A stretch of DNA of 64,000 nucleotides from JADJPG01 sp964491875 (GCA_964491875.1 CAZBIC010000005.1:1-64000), one strand, 5' to 3'. Counted from the stretch's first letter, positions 34,857 through 43,944 are shown. Program-made: numbers and translations. The notes: generated by a model not told the origin, from the sequence alone.

Positions 34857-35203
34857 TAATCATCAATGTTTACTGGCCTTTTAAACGGGACACTTCTGAA
34901 GTTTGATACAGATACCCAAGAACGCGATTCGTTTGTAGAGGTTTGCTGCACTGAGAAAAAGCTGACAGTGAATCGACCAGGAATTGACGGACTTTAGTGA
35001 TTCTAAACGCTTGTCGCAGACTGGGAGTCGTCTTATTCCTTCGCATCCGTCTCGTGTTGCGGGTTCAAGGCGGGCGACGGTAACTCCAACTTGCCCGATG
35101 ACCAGTTGCTCTTTCATATTTTGCCTGTCTTGCCTTTTTTCTCATGAGTTGGATTGCAACCGGCGTGATAGTTACGGAAGAGTGGACCCTCAGAGAATCA
35201 ATA
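34857..35203. other. Gap after the IS remnant
   Basis: No convincing gene is visible. The first 45 bases probably belong to the IS end. The remainder is A+T-rich without clear motifs; two short open frames here lack any recognisable domain or ribosome-binding site. Confidence 0.5.
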
Positions 35204-36688
35204 CTAAAGATCGTTCCAATCTTTCGCGCCGCGCAAGATCTTGGAATAAGAGTGTGAATCCCGCTTGAGATTTTCACCCGCCTTGTCAATGGCACTTCGA
35301 ACGATGTCCTGCTCCCGCGAGGAAATACGACCCTCCGAACGGTTGAGTTTTTGGGAGAAGGATTTGGCTAGGGCGTGAGAAAGCACGCCCGCAATGTGGC
35401 ATTTGCCATAGGCTTTGACAGCCTGTTGCAAGCGGTCCATTTGCGGCCGGGTAATCCTATCGTGCTTGTAATAGAGCAGCGATTGGATCGCCAGGTCTCC
35501 AACCAAACGGTGCTTTTGTTGGTAGGCCTTTGATTTCTGGTCCGGCGCCAGCACATGGAAGCTGAGTTTGTTCGAGCGCACCGGGGTTTTCTTCGATAAT
35601 GCCATTTCAAGCTGCACCGTATAGTCGCCAGGGTATGGAAACGTCAGCCCGCCACCTTGACGAAAGAAGGGGATATCCCTGCGAAACGGGCTGGCGTGAA
35701 GAATGTCCCTGGTTTCGAAGTTCTGACAAAAGCGAACCGGGGCACGGTATTTGCGCCGCCAGCCCCGCTCATCCTCGATCCAGAGGGTGAAGCAGTCGTA
35801 GCCGGGATCAAACACGTTACTGACCTTGATGGAGCGGCGTCCGTGTCCCGGCCACACGCTTATGTCCAACTCCACGGGTTCGAATGCCCAGAAGTCTTGT
35901 TGGTGGACGCTAATCTTCAATTTGATGGCCTGCGGAAGCTGGACGCCGTTGACAATCGCACTGACGCCGGCCGGATCGACGCCGTTGGGACCTTCAGGGT
36001 CTCGTCTTCCGAACTCGTTGCCGCCGGGATGGACCGTGATGGCACTGGAACATTTGGAAAGAAATTTGCGCTGATTGAGAATCGGCTCATCACCGGGTTC
36101 GCCAATGAACCGGAAATAACTGTCATCGCGCACGGCATTCTTTTTGGGCAAACTGGAGGCCATGAACGAGGCCCCGTTTTCCAGGTGCCAGAGGTTGAAC
36201 ACGTGCCCCATTTCGTGCATCGCGGTGTAGAGAATTTCCCGGGAAAATGCCTCGCCGAGGCGGACCTTTGCGATGGCGTCCAGAAAAACGGCGCAGCCCT
36301 GGCGTGGTGTGGTGCTGTAGGGGGCCGCTGCTGAATTCGGATCCGCCGCGGGCGAATCAAACATCATGCCGAAGACGCCGCTTTGATTTTTAAGTTCGCC
36401 GGCAAACAGGAGGCCGATTCGGTCAACGCCGAGATTGTGGTCGCGCTGGGTCCCCACGATTTTTTCGAGCGCCTTCTGTAGTTCGAGAACAGTCACCGCG
36501 GAACCTGCGGCTTGAGCCCCCGGCAACGCGACCGTGGAAAACGCGACGTCGAAATCGGATGGCTGGGCTTCGTAGGATGAGCCGTAGGCAAAGGACTTTT
36601 GAAAAAAATCCGCCATCCAGTTTCCCCATTGCGCCCGTTGCAGTAAACCGGGCGCTGTCTCGGCCACGTTGCAAAGGAAAGTCTTCAC
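35204..36688 (-). CDS. Metzincin-like zinc metalloprotease
   Basis: This 494-residue protein has the zinc site HEMGHVFNLWH (His158, Glu159, His162, His168), the HExxHxxxxxH of metzincins with Asn where Gly is usual, and a possible Met-turn SFM at 174-176. The N-terminal third (residues 1-180) is the protease domain; from about 230 to 390 there is a beta-rich domain (ELDISVWPGHGRRSIKVSNVF) and a helical C-terminus. No signal peptide is evident, which is unusual for such a protease. It is the last gene of a four-gene operon and overlaps the preceding lipoprotein gene by 4 bases. Confidence 0.75.
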   Translation of the reverse strand: MKTFLCNVAETAPGLLQRAQWGNWMADFFQKSFAYGSSYEAQPSDFDVAFSTVALPGAQAAGSAVTVLELQKALEKIVGTQRDHNLGVDRIGLLFAGELKNQSGVFGMMFDSPAADPNSAAAPYSTTPRQGCAVFLDAIAKVRLGEAFSREILYTAMHEMGHVFNLWHLENGASFMASSLPKKNAVRDDSYFRFIGEPGDEPILNQRKFLSKCSSAITVHPGGNEFGRRDPEGPNGVDPAGVSAIVNGVQLPQAIKLKISVHQQDFWAFEPVELDISVWPGHGRRSIKVSNVFDPGYDCFTLWIEDERGWRRKYRAPVRFCQNFETRDILHASPFRRDIPFFRQGGGLTFPYPGDYTVQLEMALSKKTPVRSNKLSFHVLAPDQKSKAYQQKHRLVGDLAIQSLLYYKHDRITRPQMDRLQQAVKAYGKCHIAGVLSHALAKSFSQKLNRSEGRISSREQDIVRSAIDKAGENLKRDSHSYSKILRGAKDWNDL

Positions 36689-38343
36689 TGGACGGTAAAG
36701 TCTGCATTCCCGATGACTGGATCCTGATCCTTCTCGCCGATTTTGTATTCCAAGTACAGGTAATAGTCGTCAGGAGGAATCGAAGCGGATAAACGCACTT
36801 CCCACTCGGTATCAGATTTTCTTTTTACAGTTCGAAAGAATGCGACCGTCGTGTCATCATTTTTTTTCTTTACGGCAATCGAACCTTTCACCAATTCCAG
36901 TCCCTTAACCGCTTTGCTCGCTGCCAGTTGGCAGATCAGCGGCCTCGAGCCCAGGATGCGAACGAGGTCATCGTACTTTGCCGCCGCTTTTTCGTAGTCC
37001 AGCCTAAGGGCATTCTTCTTTGGTTCCGATTGTTCTGCATCAAGTGCTCGTTTGACTTCATCCCTGGCCTGCCGTGCCTGGACCACATCTCCTTGGTTTT
37101 CGAGGGAGGTCAACGGATCACCAAGGATCGTCCACGAAACCTTTTCCGCTGGTGCCGGAGGAGCCTTGTATGGCTTTGCCGTGCGAAACGTGTCCTGCTT
37201 GCCCGGCTCAGGGTTCGTCCCGGCCAGAACCGGCGTGAGGCGAACATCGAAGCGGCCTCTTCCTTCGCGCAATTCATTTGAACTGGCGACGGTCCGACCT
37301 TCCTGAATGGAAAATAGTAAGGGCGCGTAAACGAGAGGCAAATTAGGTGCGTCGTCCGCTTTTCCGTCCGGCTGCCCCGCGTCCTTCGTTTCTGCCTTCG
37401 GGTCGGTTTTGGCCGATGGATTGGTGTCACTCGTTCCGGGAGCCTTTGGTACTATTGGCGGCTTCGCCCCACTCTTGGGTGGATCAGCCGCAGCGAGCGA
37501 GGCGGAGGCAAAGATCAATCGAGGCATCTGCTGAGGAACGATTTGCCGGGACGCAATGCGAGCATTGACTGGATTGTTCTGCAAACCGCCGTCGGATTTG
37601 CCCGTTTCCTTTGCCACAACAACGTCGTCGCTTTTGTCTTTCCTGACCGTCCCCTTGCACGCTTTGTCGCGTTTTGCTTCTCCGTCGGCGAGTTTGACTT
37701 TGGCCTCATTCAAAGCGAAACCAGCATCGTCCGCCTTTTGTTTTGAACTCAGGACTACATCTTCCAGCTTCGCAATCTCGGTCGTGTTTGTGCCGGTGTA
37801 TTCCTTCAGCCGCCGCTCATCACGGGCCAGGTTTTCATCGGCTTTTTCCTTGTCACGCAGTTTGGTGCGGACTTCTCCTTCAAGGGTTTTGACCACCTCT
37901 TCCGCCTTTTCGCAATTGGTCCTTTTGGTTTCCTTTTCGGTTTCGTCGTCCTTGCGGGCATCCTCGTACAGCTTGGCGGTGCTGACTGCGGTCGTCGCAG
38001 CCTTGTCGATGGCGTCCTTCAACACTTGCGCGGAGTCAGGACTCCATATTACCTGGGTCAGGAACCCGTTGCTGTTGACGTCCGCCTTGAATACATGACT
38101 CGCAAAATAGCTATCCGTGTCGATAGCGTAGGTGTTTTCCGGATCCGGTATGAACACGAACTCCGCCTGCATGGTGCCATTTGGGAGGGGATTGACCTTC
38201 AGCATTGGTTTCGGCAATGAGTAGACGATGCCTTTGGCGACCCGCCCGCGTTCCACTTTCTGGACGGACATCTGGGTGCAACCGGTGAGGATTAACGCCA
38301 GCACGCCGCAGGCAACAGGAGCAATATGGAAAATGGTTTTCAT
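36685..38343 (-). CDS. Lipoprotein with coiled coil, unknown function
   Basis: The 552-residue protein starts with a lipoprotein signal (lipobox ILTGC, about residues 18-22). A long charged coiled coil runs from about 105 to 240 (EKETKRTNCEKAEEVVKTLE, DKEKADENLARDERRLKEY). A low-complexity Pro/Lys/Ala linker (about 290-335) follows, then a second region with SIQEGRTVASSNELREGRGR and a C-terminal beta-type domain (TEWEVRLSASIPPDDYYLYL). No family recognised. It overlaps both neighbours by 4 bases (ATGA), a sign of tight translational coupling. Confidence 0.7.
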   Translation of the reverse strand: MKTIFHIAPVACGVLALILTGCTQMSVQKVERGRVAKGIVYSLPKPMLKVNPLPNGTMQAEFVFIPDPENTYAIDTDSYFASHVFKADVNSNGFLTQVIWSPDSAQVLKDAIDKAATTAVSTAKLYEDARKDDETEKETKRTNCEKAEEVVKTLEGEVRTKLRDKEKADENLARDERRLKEYTGTNTTEIAKLEDVVLSSKQKADDAGFALNEAKVKLADGEAKRDKACKGTVRKDKSDDVVVAKETGKSDGGLQNNPVNARIASRQIVPQQMPRLIFASASLAAADPPKSGAKPPIVPKAPGTSDTNPSAKTDPKAETKDAGQPDGKADDAPNLPLVYAPLLFSIQEGRTVASSNELREGRGRFDVRLTPVLAGTNPEPGKQDTFRTAKPYKAPPAPAEKVSWTILGDPLTSLENQGDVVQARQARDEVKRALDAEQSEPKKNALRLDYEKAAAKYDDLVRILGSRPLICQLAASKAVKGLELVKGSIAVKKKNDDTTVAFFRTVKRKSDTEWEVRLSASIPPDDYYLYLEYKIGEKDQDPVIGNADFTVQ

Positions 38344-38954
38344 TGTTCTGCCGGAGTTGAGTAAAGAGCATCGAGACTGGCAACCGAACCGCCTTTCAGG
38401 GTGGTAACACCGTTCTCGGTTACAAACTTGTAAAGCTGCGGAGGTGGAAATTGGTTTAACTTGCTGTCAGGCGCCTCGGTTGCATTCAAGAACGCCTTGG
38501 CCACGAGGGGGGCGATTTTCTCGGCGGCTGCGATCAATTGTTTCAGAACGACCTGGGAATCCGCTGTCTCGTCTGAACTCATCAGCGCTCCCTTGTCACT
38601 AAATTTGAGGGTCATTTGCAAGGTCGACCAGACGTTATAGGGCTGCGCTGAAGCTTTGGTCGCCAGATCGGGCAGGTAGTGAATTTCCCAGTTTAAGCTG
38701 CCCTTCCCATTGGAATAAACCAGCAAATAGGGCGCTGGGCGATAGTAGCGCAGTCCTTTCAACTGCGCCTCGCTTTTGGCGTTTCTGATCCGGATGGCAT
38801 TGTTGGTGCATGAAACCTGGGAGGCCAGATTCGCGTCTCCGGGCATGAAGTACTCGGGCTCAAGGGTAACTAGGCGATGCCCAACTCCGGCACAACCGCC
38901 AAGCAGTAAGACCGCGCACAGACAGGCGGGGAGTTTGAGGACGATGGTTTTCAT
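38340..38954 (-). CDS. Lipoprotein of unknown function
   Basis: The protein of 204 residues has a lipoprotein signal with lipobox LLGGC (about residues 17-21). The mature part includes LVTLEPEYFMPGDANLASQV and LRYYRPAPYLLVYSNGKGSL and is followed by a helical region near KQLIAAAEKIAPLVAKAFLN. The YYxPxPYLLV pattern occurs in other bacterial lipoproteins that I cannot name. It overlaps the next gene by 4 bases and follows the membrane-protein gene by 22 bases. Role in the operon unknown; a cell-envelope complex with the coiled-coil lipoprotein is plausible. Confidence 0.7.
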   Translation of the reverse strand: MKTIVLKLPACLCAVLLLGGCAGVGHRLVTLEPEYFMPGDANLASQVSCTNNAIRIRNAKSEAQLKGLRYYRPAPYLLVYSNGKGSLNWEIHYLPDLATKASAQPYNVWSTLQMTLKFSDKGALMSSDETADSQVVLKQLIAAAEKIAPLVAKAFLNATEAPDSKLNQFPPPQLYKFVTENGVTTLKGGSVASLDALYSTPAEQ

Positions 38955-38976
38955 AAGATGTTATAGAGAGGTTGAA

Positions 38977-39558
38977 TCATACTTTAAGTTCGCGTTGAAA
39001 TAGCGGGGCGACGGCTCCGAGCAGGGTCGATACGATTAGAACCATCAACCCGGCCAAACCGGCCGAGTATCCACCTGGCGCGAATTGAGAGAAAGGTGTT
39101 CCAGGCAACGCATAGGCCCACGCAACGTAGGCGATGGTCGCTGCGGACATTTCCCAGACCGGCCACTTTGATGGTGCCAAAGGTAATGGCTTTTGTGCCG
39201 ACTTAATTTTAATCGCATACACGAGCCAAACCACGACGGGGGTCAAAAAGAAAAAGGATCCGAAAGCAATCCATTCTGCGACGGTGACCTTGTCGCCTTT
39301 GTGAAGAACAGCGACGCAGGCGACGTAAAGCGACAGGACTTCGGTGGGAATATAAGCAGCGATTACCTGCAAAGCATTTGTCGCGCTATTAGACGGAGGG
39401 GCGAGGACGTCCGGGGGGTTGGGAACAGGAGGAGGCGCCAGCGGAACTGGCCCGGCCATGACGCCCGCGATGTCATGCAGGTTTTGTGGCACGCGCTTGA
39501 ACGGTGGAAAATCTGGCCGGCGCGCCAGAGCCGCGTTAGTCATGGAGCTGATGCTCAT
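38977..39558 (-). CDS. Integral membrane protein heading the metzincin operon
   Basis: The 193-residue protein has a Pro-rich cytoplasmic or disordered N-terminus (APPPVPNPPDVLAPPSNSA) and then four predicted membrane spans: VIAAYIPTEVLSLYVACVAV, WIAFGSFFFLTPVVVWLVYA, AATIAYVAWAYALPG, and GLAGLMVLIVSTLLGAVAPL. The phrase YIPTEV in the first span recurs in small bacterial membrane proteins of unknown role. It is the first gene of a four-gene operon (membrane protein, two lipoproteins, metalloprotease). The ATG at 39558 is used; an alternative Met six codons later is possible. Confidence 0.7.
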   Translation of the reverse strand: MSISSMTNAALARRPDFPPFKRVPQNLHDIAGVMAGPVPLAPPPVPNPPDVLAPPSNSATNALQVIAAYIPTEVLSLYVACVAVLHKGDKVTVAEWIAFGSFFFLTPVVVWLVYAIKIKSAQKPLPLAPSKWPVWEMSAATIAYVAWAYALPGTPFSQFAPGGYSAGLAGLMVLIVSTLLGAVAPLFQRELKV

Positions 39559-39610
39559 GGGCTTTTCTGGTTCGTTGTTTCACGTTGGAGTCCCTTGCGA
39601 TACGTAAGCT

Positions 39611-39616
39611 AGTATA
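39611..39616 (-). promoter_or_regulatory. Possible -10 of the four-gene membrane operon
   Basis: On the minus strand reads TATACT, about 50 bases upstream of the ATG at 39558. The -35 region (GTGGAA, 16 bases upstream) is poor, so this is tentative. Confidence 0.3.
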
Positions 39617-40022
39617 AATGAAATGGTAGCGATTCCACTGCTACTCCTCCGCCACCTCGCTAAATTATTAACTCCGCGACTAATGCCCCATGGTATGTAG
39701 ATTCGAGGGAGCGGGCGATTGTTGACTCCACCGCACTCCACTCCATGCAACATTATCGAGCGAACACTTATTTCTAAGGAACTTGCCTCATCCAGACGGC
39801 TTAAGTCGACCCGAGGTTGTCTCAAGAATCAAGACAAAAGCACATCCACTCGAAGGCTAGGTAATGATGGAGATCTTTTAGGAAAGGTTTTTACAGTAAT
39901 CGCGGGATGACTATCCGGACCCCTCGATGGCTTGCCACTTAGTTGCACCTTGGATTGCCTAGGACTTGCGCAAGCGAATGTTTCGAGTATTTCCGCACGG
40001 CAAAGAGGAATTTTTGTAGAGG

Positions 40023-40048
40023 CCGCCGAAGCACGGAGACTTCGGCGG
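40023..40048. repeat. Perfect palindrome, 9-bp stem
   Basis: CCGCCGAAG (40023-40031), 8-base loop, CTTCGGCGG (40040-40048). It has no T run, so a dispersed palindromic element is more likely than a terminator. Confidence 0.75.
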
Positions 40049-40360
40049 GACTAGATTCTGGCGGCGCGAGTTTTGGGACGCGCGAGCAAATGAAGATCAA
40101 TAGGCCTCTTCGGAACGCGTGCGAGGGGGTAGTGGCGATCTCGCTTACCGGTCGTGTTCTTCGTAAAATTCTAACATAACAATTATGTTGCTTCGGCGAG
40201 TACCGGAGTGCGCACCTACTTTTGAAGCTATTTTCTAACAACTGATAAGAAAGCCCTATCGGTTCCAAGGGGACTTAACCTCCCGGATCGGCCCGACATT
40301 TTGGAAGGCTCTTGTACGCGGCACGCCGTTGCGCTATGGTCCTGGAGGAGGCGGGATCCC

Positions 40361-41287
40361 ATGGAGGCAGAAACGGAATCGGTTCTCGCGTATGCGCGGG
40401 ACGCGAAGGCGCCCAACACCAAGCGCGCCTATCAATCGGACTGGAAAGCGTTCGCGGCGTTCTGCTCCGCGCGAAATCAGGTCTCGCTTCCGGCGCCTGC
40501 GGATGTTGTGGCGCTCTACTTGCGTCACGCGGCGGAAAAGCAGCGGTTGAAAATGAGCACGGTGGCGCGGCGCATCGCGGCCATCACCGAGAAACATCGC
40601 TCCAACGGTTTTGTGTCACCGTCCGACGAATGGGTCGTGCGCAATACGCTCCGGCGTCTTCGCCGTGAGCTGGGCACACCAGCGCAAGGCAAGGCTCCGC
40701 TGCTGACCGCCGACCTGCAAAAGATCATGCGGTTGATTCCAGCGACGCTTACGGGCTCGCGCGACAAGGCGGTGCTGTTGCTCGGCTTCGCCGGAGCGAT
40801 GCGCCGCAGTGAACTCGTCGGCTTGAACGTGGCGGATCTGGCGCTGGCCCCGGAGGGTTTGGTTCTGTCCGTGAACAAGGGCAAGACGGATCAGTTGCAT
40901 CAAGGGCGGAAGATCGGGATTCCGAACGGCCGGAACGAATCGACATGTCCCGTGTGCGCGGTCAGTCGCTGGCTGGAGGAATCGAGGATCGTGGACGGTC
41001 CCCTCTTTCGCAGCGTGAACCAGCATGGTCATGTCAGTTCTACGCGTCTCACAGATCAAATCGTCGCCGACATCGTAAAAAAATACGTGGTCGCGATCGG
41101 GAAGTATTCGCGCAAGTTCAGTGGCCATTCGTTGCGCGCTGGTTTCATCACGAGCGCCGACATGGCGGGAGCATCCGAGCGATCGATTCAGGAACAGTCC
41201 GGCCACAAGAGCCTGCTGGTGCTGCGGCGTTACATCCGTGACGCGTCGATCTTCCGCGCGAATGCGGCGTCGAAGGTGGGATTGTAG
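40361..41287 (+). CDS. Tyrosine recombinase (XerC/D-like)
   Basis: The 308-residue protein has an N-terminal SAM-like DNA-binding domain (NTKRAYQSDWKAFAAFC) and the full catalytic set: Arg in GFAGAMRRSELVGLNVADL, HSLRAGFIT (HxxR), GHKSLLVLRRYIR (His and Tyr). All five expected residues are present, so activity is likely. The ATG at 40361 is chosen because a GGAGGAGG ribosome-binding site lies just upstream and the domain starts there; the frame extends to 40301. It is the intact recombinase at the right edge of the island. It lacks a Xer-type partner, so integrase or site-specific resolvase use is inference. Confidence 0.9.
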   Translation: MEAETESVLAYARDAKAPNTKRAYQSDWKAFAAFCSARNQVSLPAPADVVALYLRHAAEKQRLKMSTVARRIAAITEKHRSNGFVSPSDEWVVRNTLRRLRRELGTPAQGKAPLLTADLQKIMRLIPATLTGSRDKAVLLLGFAGAMRRSELVGLNVADLALAPEGLVLSVNKGKTDQLHQGRKIGIPNGRNESTCPVCAVSRWLEESRIVDGPLFRSVNQHGHVSSTRLTDQIVADIVKKYVVAIGKYSRKFSGHSLRAGFITSADMAGASERSIQEQSGHKSLLVLRRYIRDASIFRANAASKVGL

Positions 41288-41391
41288 GTATGCAGGCGGA
41301 TGGAATTTCACAGGCGACGGATCGAGGTTACTACATCCAAAACTCCCATGGTGGGGACGGTAAACTCTGCTAGACTGGTGGCTTGAATAGC

Positions 41392-41628
41392 ATGAAGCAG
41401 CAGAACCAAAGCACCTCTCCCGAAATCGCCGCTGGCCAGGTCTGGGCGATGGCGGACTCCACGATCGAGGTCAGGTTGATCGGCAAGACACTCGCGCATT
41501 ACAAGCTGATCAAAACCGGTGCCGTCCGGGTTCCTGTTTCGCTCATCAACAGAATCGCTTTGCAGCAGTTCCTCCTCAAGAACAAGGCGGTTATGATTCA
41601 GCAACTGGCGCCGAAGCCCGTTTCGTGA
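41392..41628 (+). CDS. Small protein of unknown function
   Basis: The 78-residue product (MKQQNQSTSPEIAAGQVWAM ... VSLINRIALQQFLLKN) has no signal peptide and no named domain. The ATG at 41392 is used rather than a TTG three codons earlier. The TAGACT about 20 bases upstream could be a -10 element. Its middle (IEVRLIGKTLAHYKLIKTGA) is strand-like, followed by a helix. It follows the recombinase by 104 bases and may be the last gene of the island. Confidence 0.55.
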   Translation: MKQQNQSTSPEIAAGQVWAMADSTIEVRLIGKTLAHYKLIKTGAVRVPVSLINRIALQQFLLKNKAVMIQQLAPKPVS

Positions 41629-41912
41629 CACGCGGTGGCATGCAGTCGGAACTTCCGCAGTGCAGGGGACCCGTGCGGGACTGAGTCCTCCCCTGGTTCT
41701 CTCCGCTGCTTGATCGGGGTGAAACCGCCTGCTTGCCTCACCCGTTCGCTTTCACTCGCGTGCATTTCTTCTCGATCACGGGCGACACCGTCTTGATGAA
41801 CATCACAGATCCTTTCGACGATCCCACGGATACATTCGGACCTGCCGTGGTCAGAGACTCACACCACCACTTCTCCCTTCATATCTCGACCTTCACCCGG
41901 CAACCTCACCGC

Positions 41913-42869
41913 ATGCCTGCATCAATACATCTCCGCCCACTCGCCCTCGCGTTCATCTTGATCAGTTCCGGCTGCATGAGCACCACGACGCCGACCTCGA
42001 CCGCGGGCGCTGACACCAATGCGCCCACGATGGCCAATATCCTCGCGTCGACGCACCCTGTGGACTGGCAGCCACTCGATCCCGAAAACACGCTCTATCT
42101 CGAGCTCGCGACTGGTCGTGTCATCATCCAGCTCGCGCCGGCCTTCGCGCCCCGTCACGTCGTCAATGTGAAGGCACTCGCCCGCGAAAATTACTTCGAT
42201 GGACTCGCCATCGTGCGCGTGCAGGACAACTACGTCGTGCAATGGGGCGACCCCAACGCCGAGAACCCGGCTCTCGCCCGCAAGATTCAACACGCCGCCC
42301 GCACGCTCCCGCCGGAATTCGATCGTCCGCTTGATCCGCAACTCCCGTTCGCGCGCCTGCCTGATGGCGATGTCTACGCGCCCGAAGTGGGATTCTCCGG
42401 CGGCTTTCCCGTGGCCCGTGATCCGCGCAGCGGCCGGATGTGGCTCATACACGGCTACGGCATGGTTGGCTCCGGACGCGACAACGCAGCCGACAGCGGC
42501 GGCGGCACCGAACTGTTTGCCGTGATCGGACACGCCCCGCGCCATCTCGATCGCAACGACACCTTGATCGGTCGCATCGTCCAAGGCATCGAACTCCTCT
42601 CTGTGCTGCCGCGCGGGCCGAAGCCGATGGGCTTCTACGAGAAGCCTGAACAACGCGTGCCCATTCGCTCCCTCCGCGTGGCCGCGGACGTGGCGGAATC
42701 TGAGCGCACGCCGCTCGAAGTTCTACGCACGGACACCGCCACGTTCCGATCCCTGATCGAATCCCGCCGCACCCGCCGCGAAGACTGGTTCCACCACCGC
42801 GCTGGCCGCATCGAGATCAACAATGTTCCCATTCCCGTGCGCCCTCAAAACTCCGCCACCGTCCGCTAG
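41913..42869 (+). CDS. Cyclophilin-type peptidylprolyl isomerase lipoprotein
   Basis: The 318-residue protein has a lipoprotein signal (lipobox LISSGC) and a cyclophilin-type domain: LYLELATGRVIIQLAPAFAP, HVVNVKALARENYFDGLAIV, then VVQWGDPNA, with catalytic-region changes that make activity uncertain. It would fold cell-envelope proteins. The ATG at 41913 is chosen because the signal peptide begins there; the open frame to 41733 has no conserved content. It lies between the recombinase and the BREX region and converges with the WYL-regulator gene. Confidence 0.85.
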   Translation: MPASIHLRPLALAFILISSGCMSTTTPTSTAGADTNAPTMANILASTHPVDWQPLDPENTLYLELATGRVIIQLAPAFAPRHVVNVKALARENYFDGLAIVRVQDNYVVQWGDPNAENPALARKIQHAARTLPPEFDRPLDPQLPFARLPDGDVYAPEVGFSGGFPVARDPRSGRMWLIHGYGMVGSGRDNAADSGGGTELFAVIGHAPRHLDRNDTLIGRIVQGIELLSVLPRGPKPMGFYEKPEQRVPIRSLRVAADVAESERTPLEVLRTDTATFRSLIESRRTRREDWFHHRAGRIEINNVPIPVRPQNSATVR

Positions 42870-42924
42870 ACGCTAGTCAGTTCAGTCCAGGCTCCCGCCG
42901 CCTGTCTACTGCGCACTGACTGCC

Positions 42925-43926
42925 CTACTGGTTCCCCTCTCCATAAATCTTCACCAGTTCGACCGCGATCTTCCGAATCCGATCCGCCAACGCTTGGGGT
43001 CTCACGGCCCGAGCGTGGACACCCCAGCTCAATACCCACCGCTCCATCTCCTCGATGTTGTTCAGGCGCATCGTCAGGCGTGAACGACCATCTGGCAGTT
43101 CGAAGAACTGCTGGCTTGCGTGCCATTTGCGACCGCGGATCAAGTCCGTCGCCCAGGCGTCGAACTCAATCACCACCTCGTAGTCATCGCCGCCCTTGAA
43201 CACGCTGAAGCTGCCCTTCAGATACTCGTCGGCCTTGAAATCCTTCTGCGGCGTGAACTTCTTCCCCGTCAGCGCCGGTTCGCTCAGGCGCGTCAGCACA
43301 AATGTCCGCATTGCGCGCCGCTCCACGTCGTGCGCGAACACGTACCATACGTTCTCGATGCACGCGAGGTGATGCGGATGCACATGCCGCCGCTCCGGCT
43401 TGCGCACGCCGAGCTTCTTGTATTGGAACTTCACCGCCACCCGCTGCTGCACGGCGCGCGAGAGCACGTCGAACGTCTTCAAATCCGTGTCCTCCGGTGC
43501 CAGCGGACGGAACGACAGCGCCTCATCCAGGCTTCCCAGCGTGAACCGCGCCGATTGGTCGAGCTGGCCGGCCAGTTTCTGGAACGCCGTCAGCAAAGGT
43601 TTTTGGAACGGCGTCCCGCGATACTGGGCGATGGCCTTGTGCGCCACCAGCATTGCGAACATCTCCGCTTCCGTCACCGGCAACCCCGGAAAATGATCCA
43701 CCGGCTCCGTGTAGAAGAATCCGTAGCGCCGGGCATCATACTCGATGGGCAGCTTCAAACGGCACTTCATGAAATCCACATCCCGCTTGATCGTGCGCGT
43801 GGACACCTCGAATTCCATGCCGACCGCGCTACAGTTCGGAAACTCCCCATTCTTGATCAGCTGATGCATCCGCATCATCCGCTCCCATGGCGGCCGGCTT
43901 GAGACTTCTCGTTTCACCTTTGGCAT
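42925..43926 (-). CDS. WYL-domain transcriptional regulator next to BREX
   Basis: The 333-residue protein has an N-terminal winged helix (residues about 12-75, MHQLIKNGEFPNCSAVGMEF, EVSTRTIKRDVDFM) and a WYL-type ligand-sensing domain (about 150-215, ERRHVHPHHLACIENVWYVF, with WYV in the signature place), then a C-terminal WCX-like part. WYL proteins called BrxR regulate many BREX loci. Here it is divergent from the operon, and the shared 290-base gap has two related inverted repeats that could be its operators. The start at 43926 is chosen over 43962 since the longer form lacks conserved residues. Function as BREX regulator is inferred from place. Confidence 0.8.
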   Translation of the reverse strand: MPKVKREVSSRPPWERMMRMHQLIKNGEFPNCSAVGMEFEVSTRTIKRDVDFMKCRLKLPIEYDARRYGFFYTEPVDHFPGLPVTEAEMFAMLVAHKAIAQYRGTPFQKPLLTAFQKLAGQLDQSARFTLGSLDEALSFRPLAPEDTDLKTFDVLSRAVQQRVAVKFQYKKLGVRKPERRHVHPHHLACIENVWYVFAHDVERRAMRTFVLTRLSEPALTGKKFTPQKDFKADEYLKGSFSVFKGGDDYEVVIEFDAWATDLIRGRKWHASQQFFELPDGRSRLTMRLNNIEEMERWVLSWGVHARAVRPQALADRIRKIAVELVKIYGEGNQ

Positions 43927-43944
43927 GGCCAGCCTTCTGCCCCC

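Larger units (their letters stand above)
39559..40360. other. Long gap, mostly noncoding and A+T-rich
   Basis: I find no convincing gene in these 802 bases. A TATACT -10-like hexamer on the minus strand (39616-39611) could serve the operon ending at 35204. A perfect 9-bp-stem palindrome is at 40023-40048. Short open frames at 39719-39910 and 39939-40268 have no recognisable domain. Confidence 0.5.

Noticed and set aside
34881..35268. Two short open frames after the IS remnant
   Set aside because: No domain, no ribosome-binding site, overlap on opposite strands, composition of noncoding sequence.
39719..40268. Short open frames in the 39.6-40.3 kb gap
   Set aside because: No recognisable domain, poor starts, and they run through the palindrome at 40023-40048.
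41733..41912. Upstream start for the cyclophilin lipoprotein
   Set aside because: The extra 60 residues have no conserved content and would hide the lipoprotein signal that begins at 41913.
42875..42921. AGTCAGT ... ACTGACT inverted repeat between the cyclophilin and WYL genes
   Set aside because: A 33-base loop and no T run on either strand; too weak to call a bidirectional terminator.
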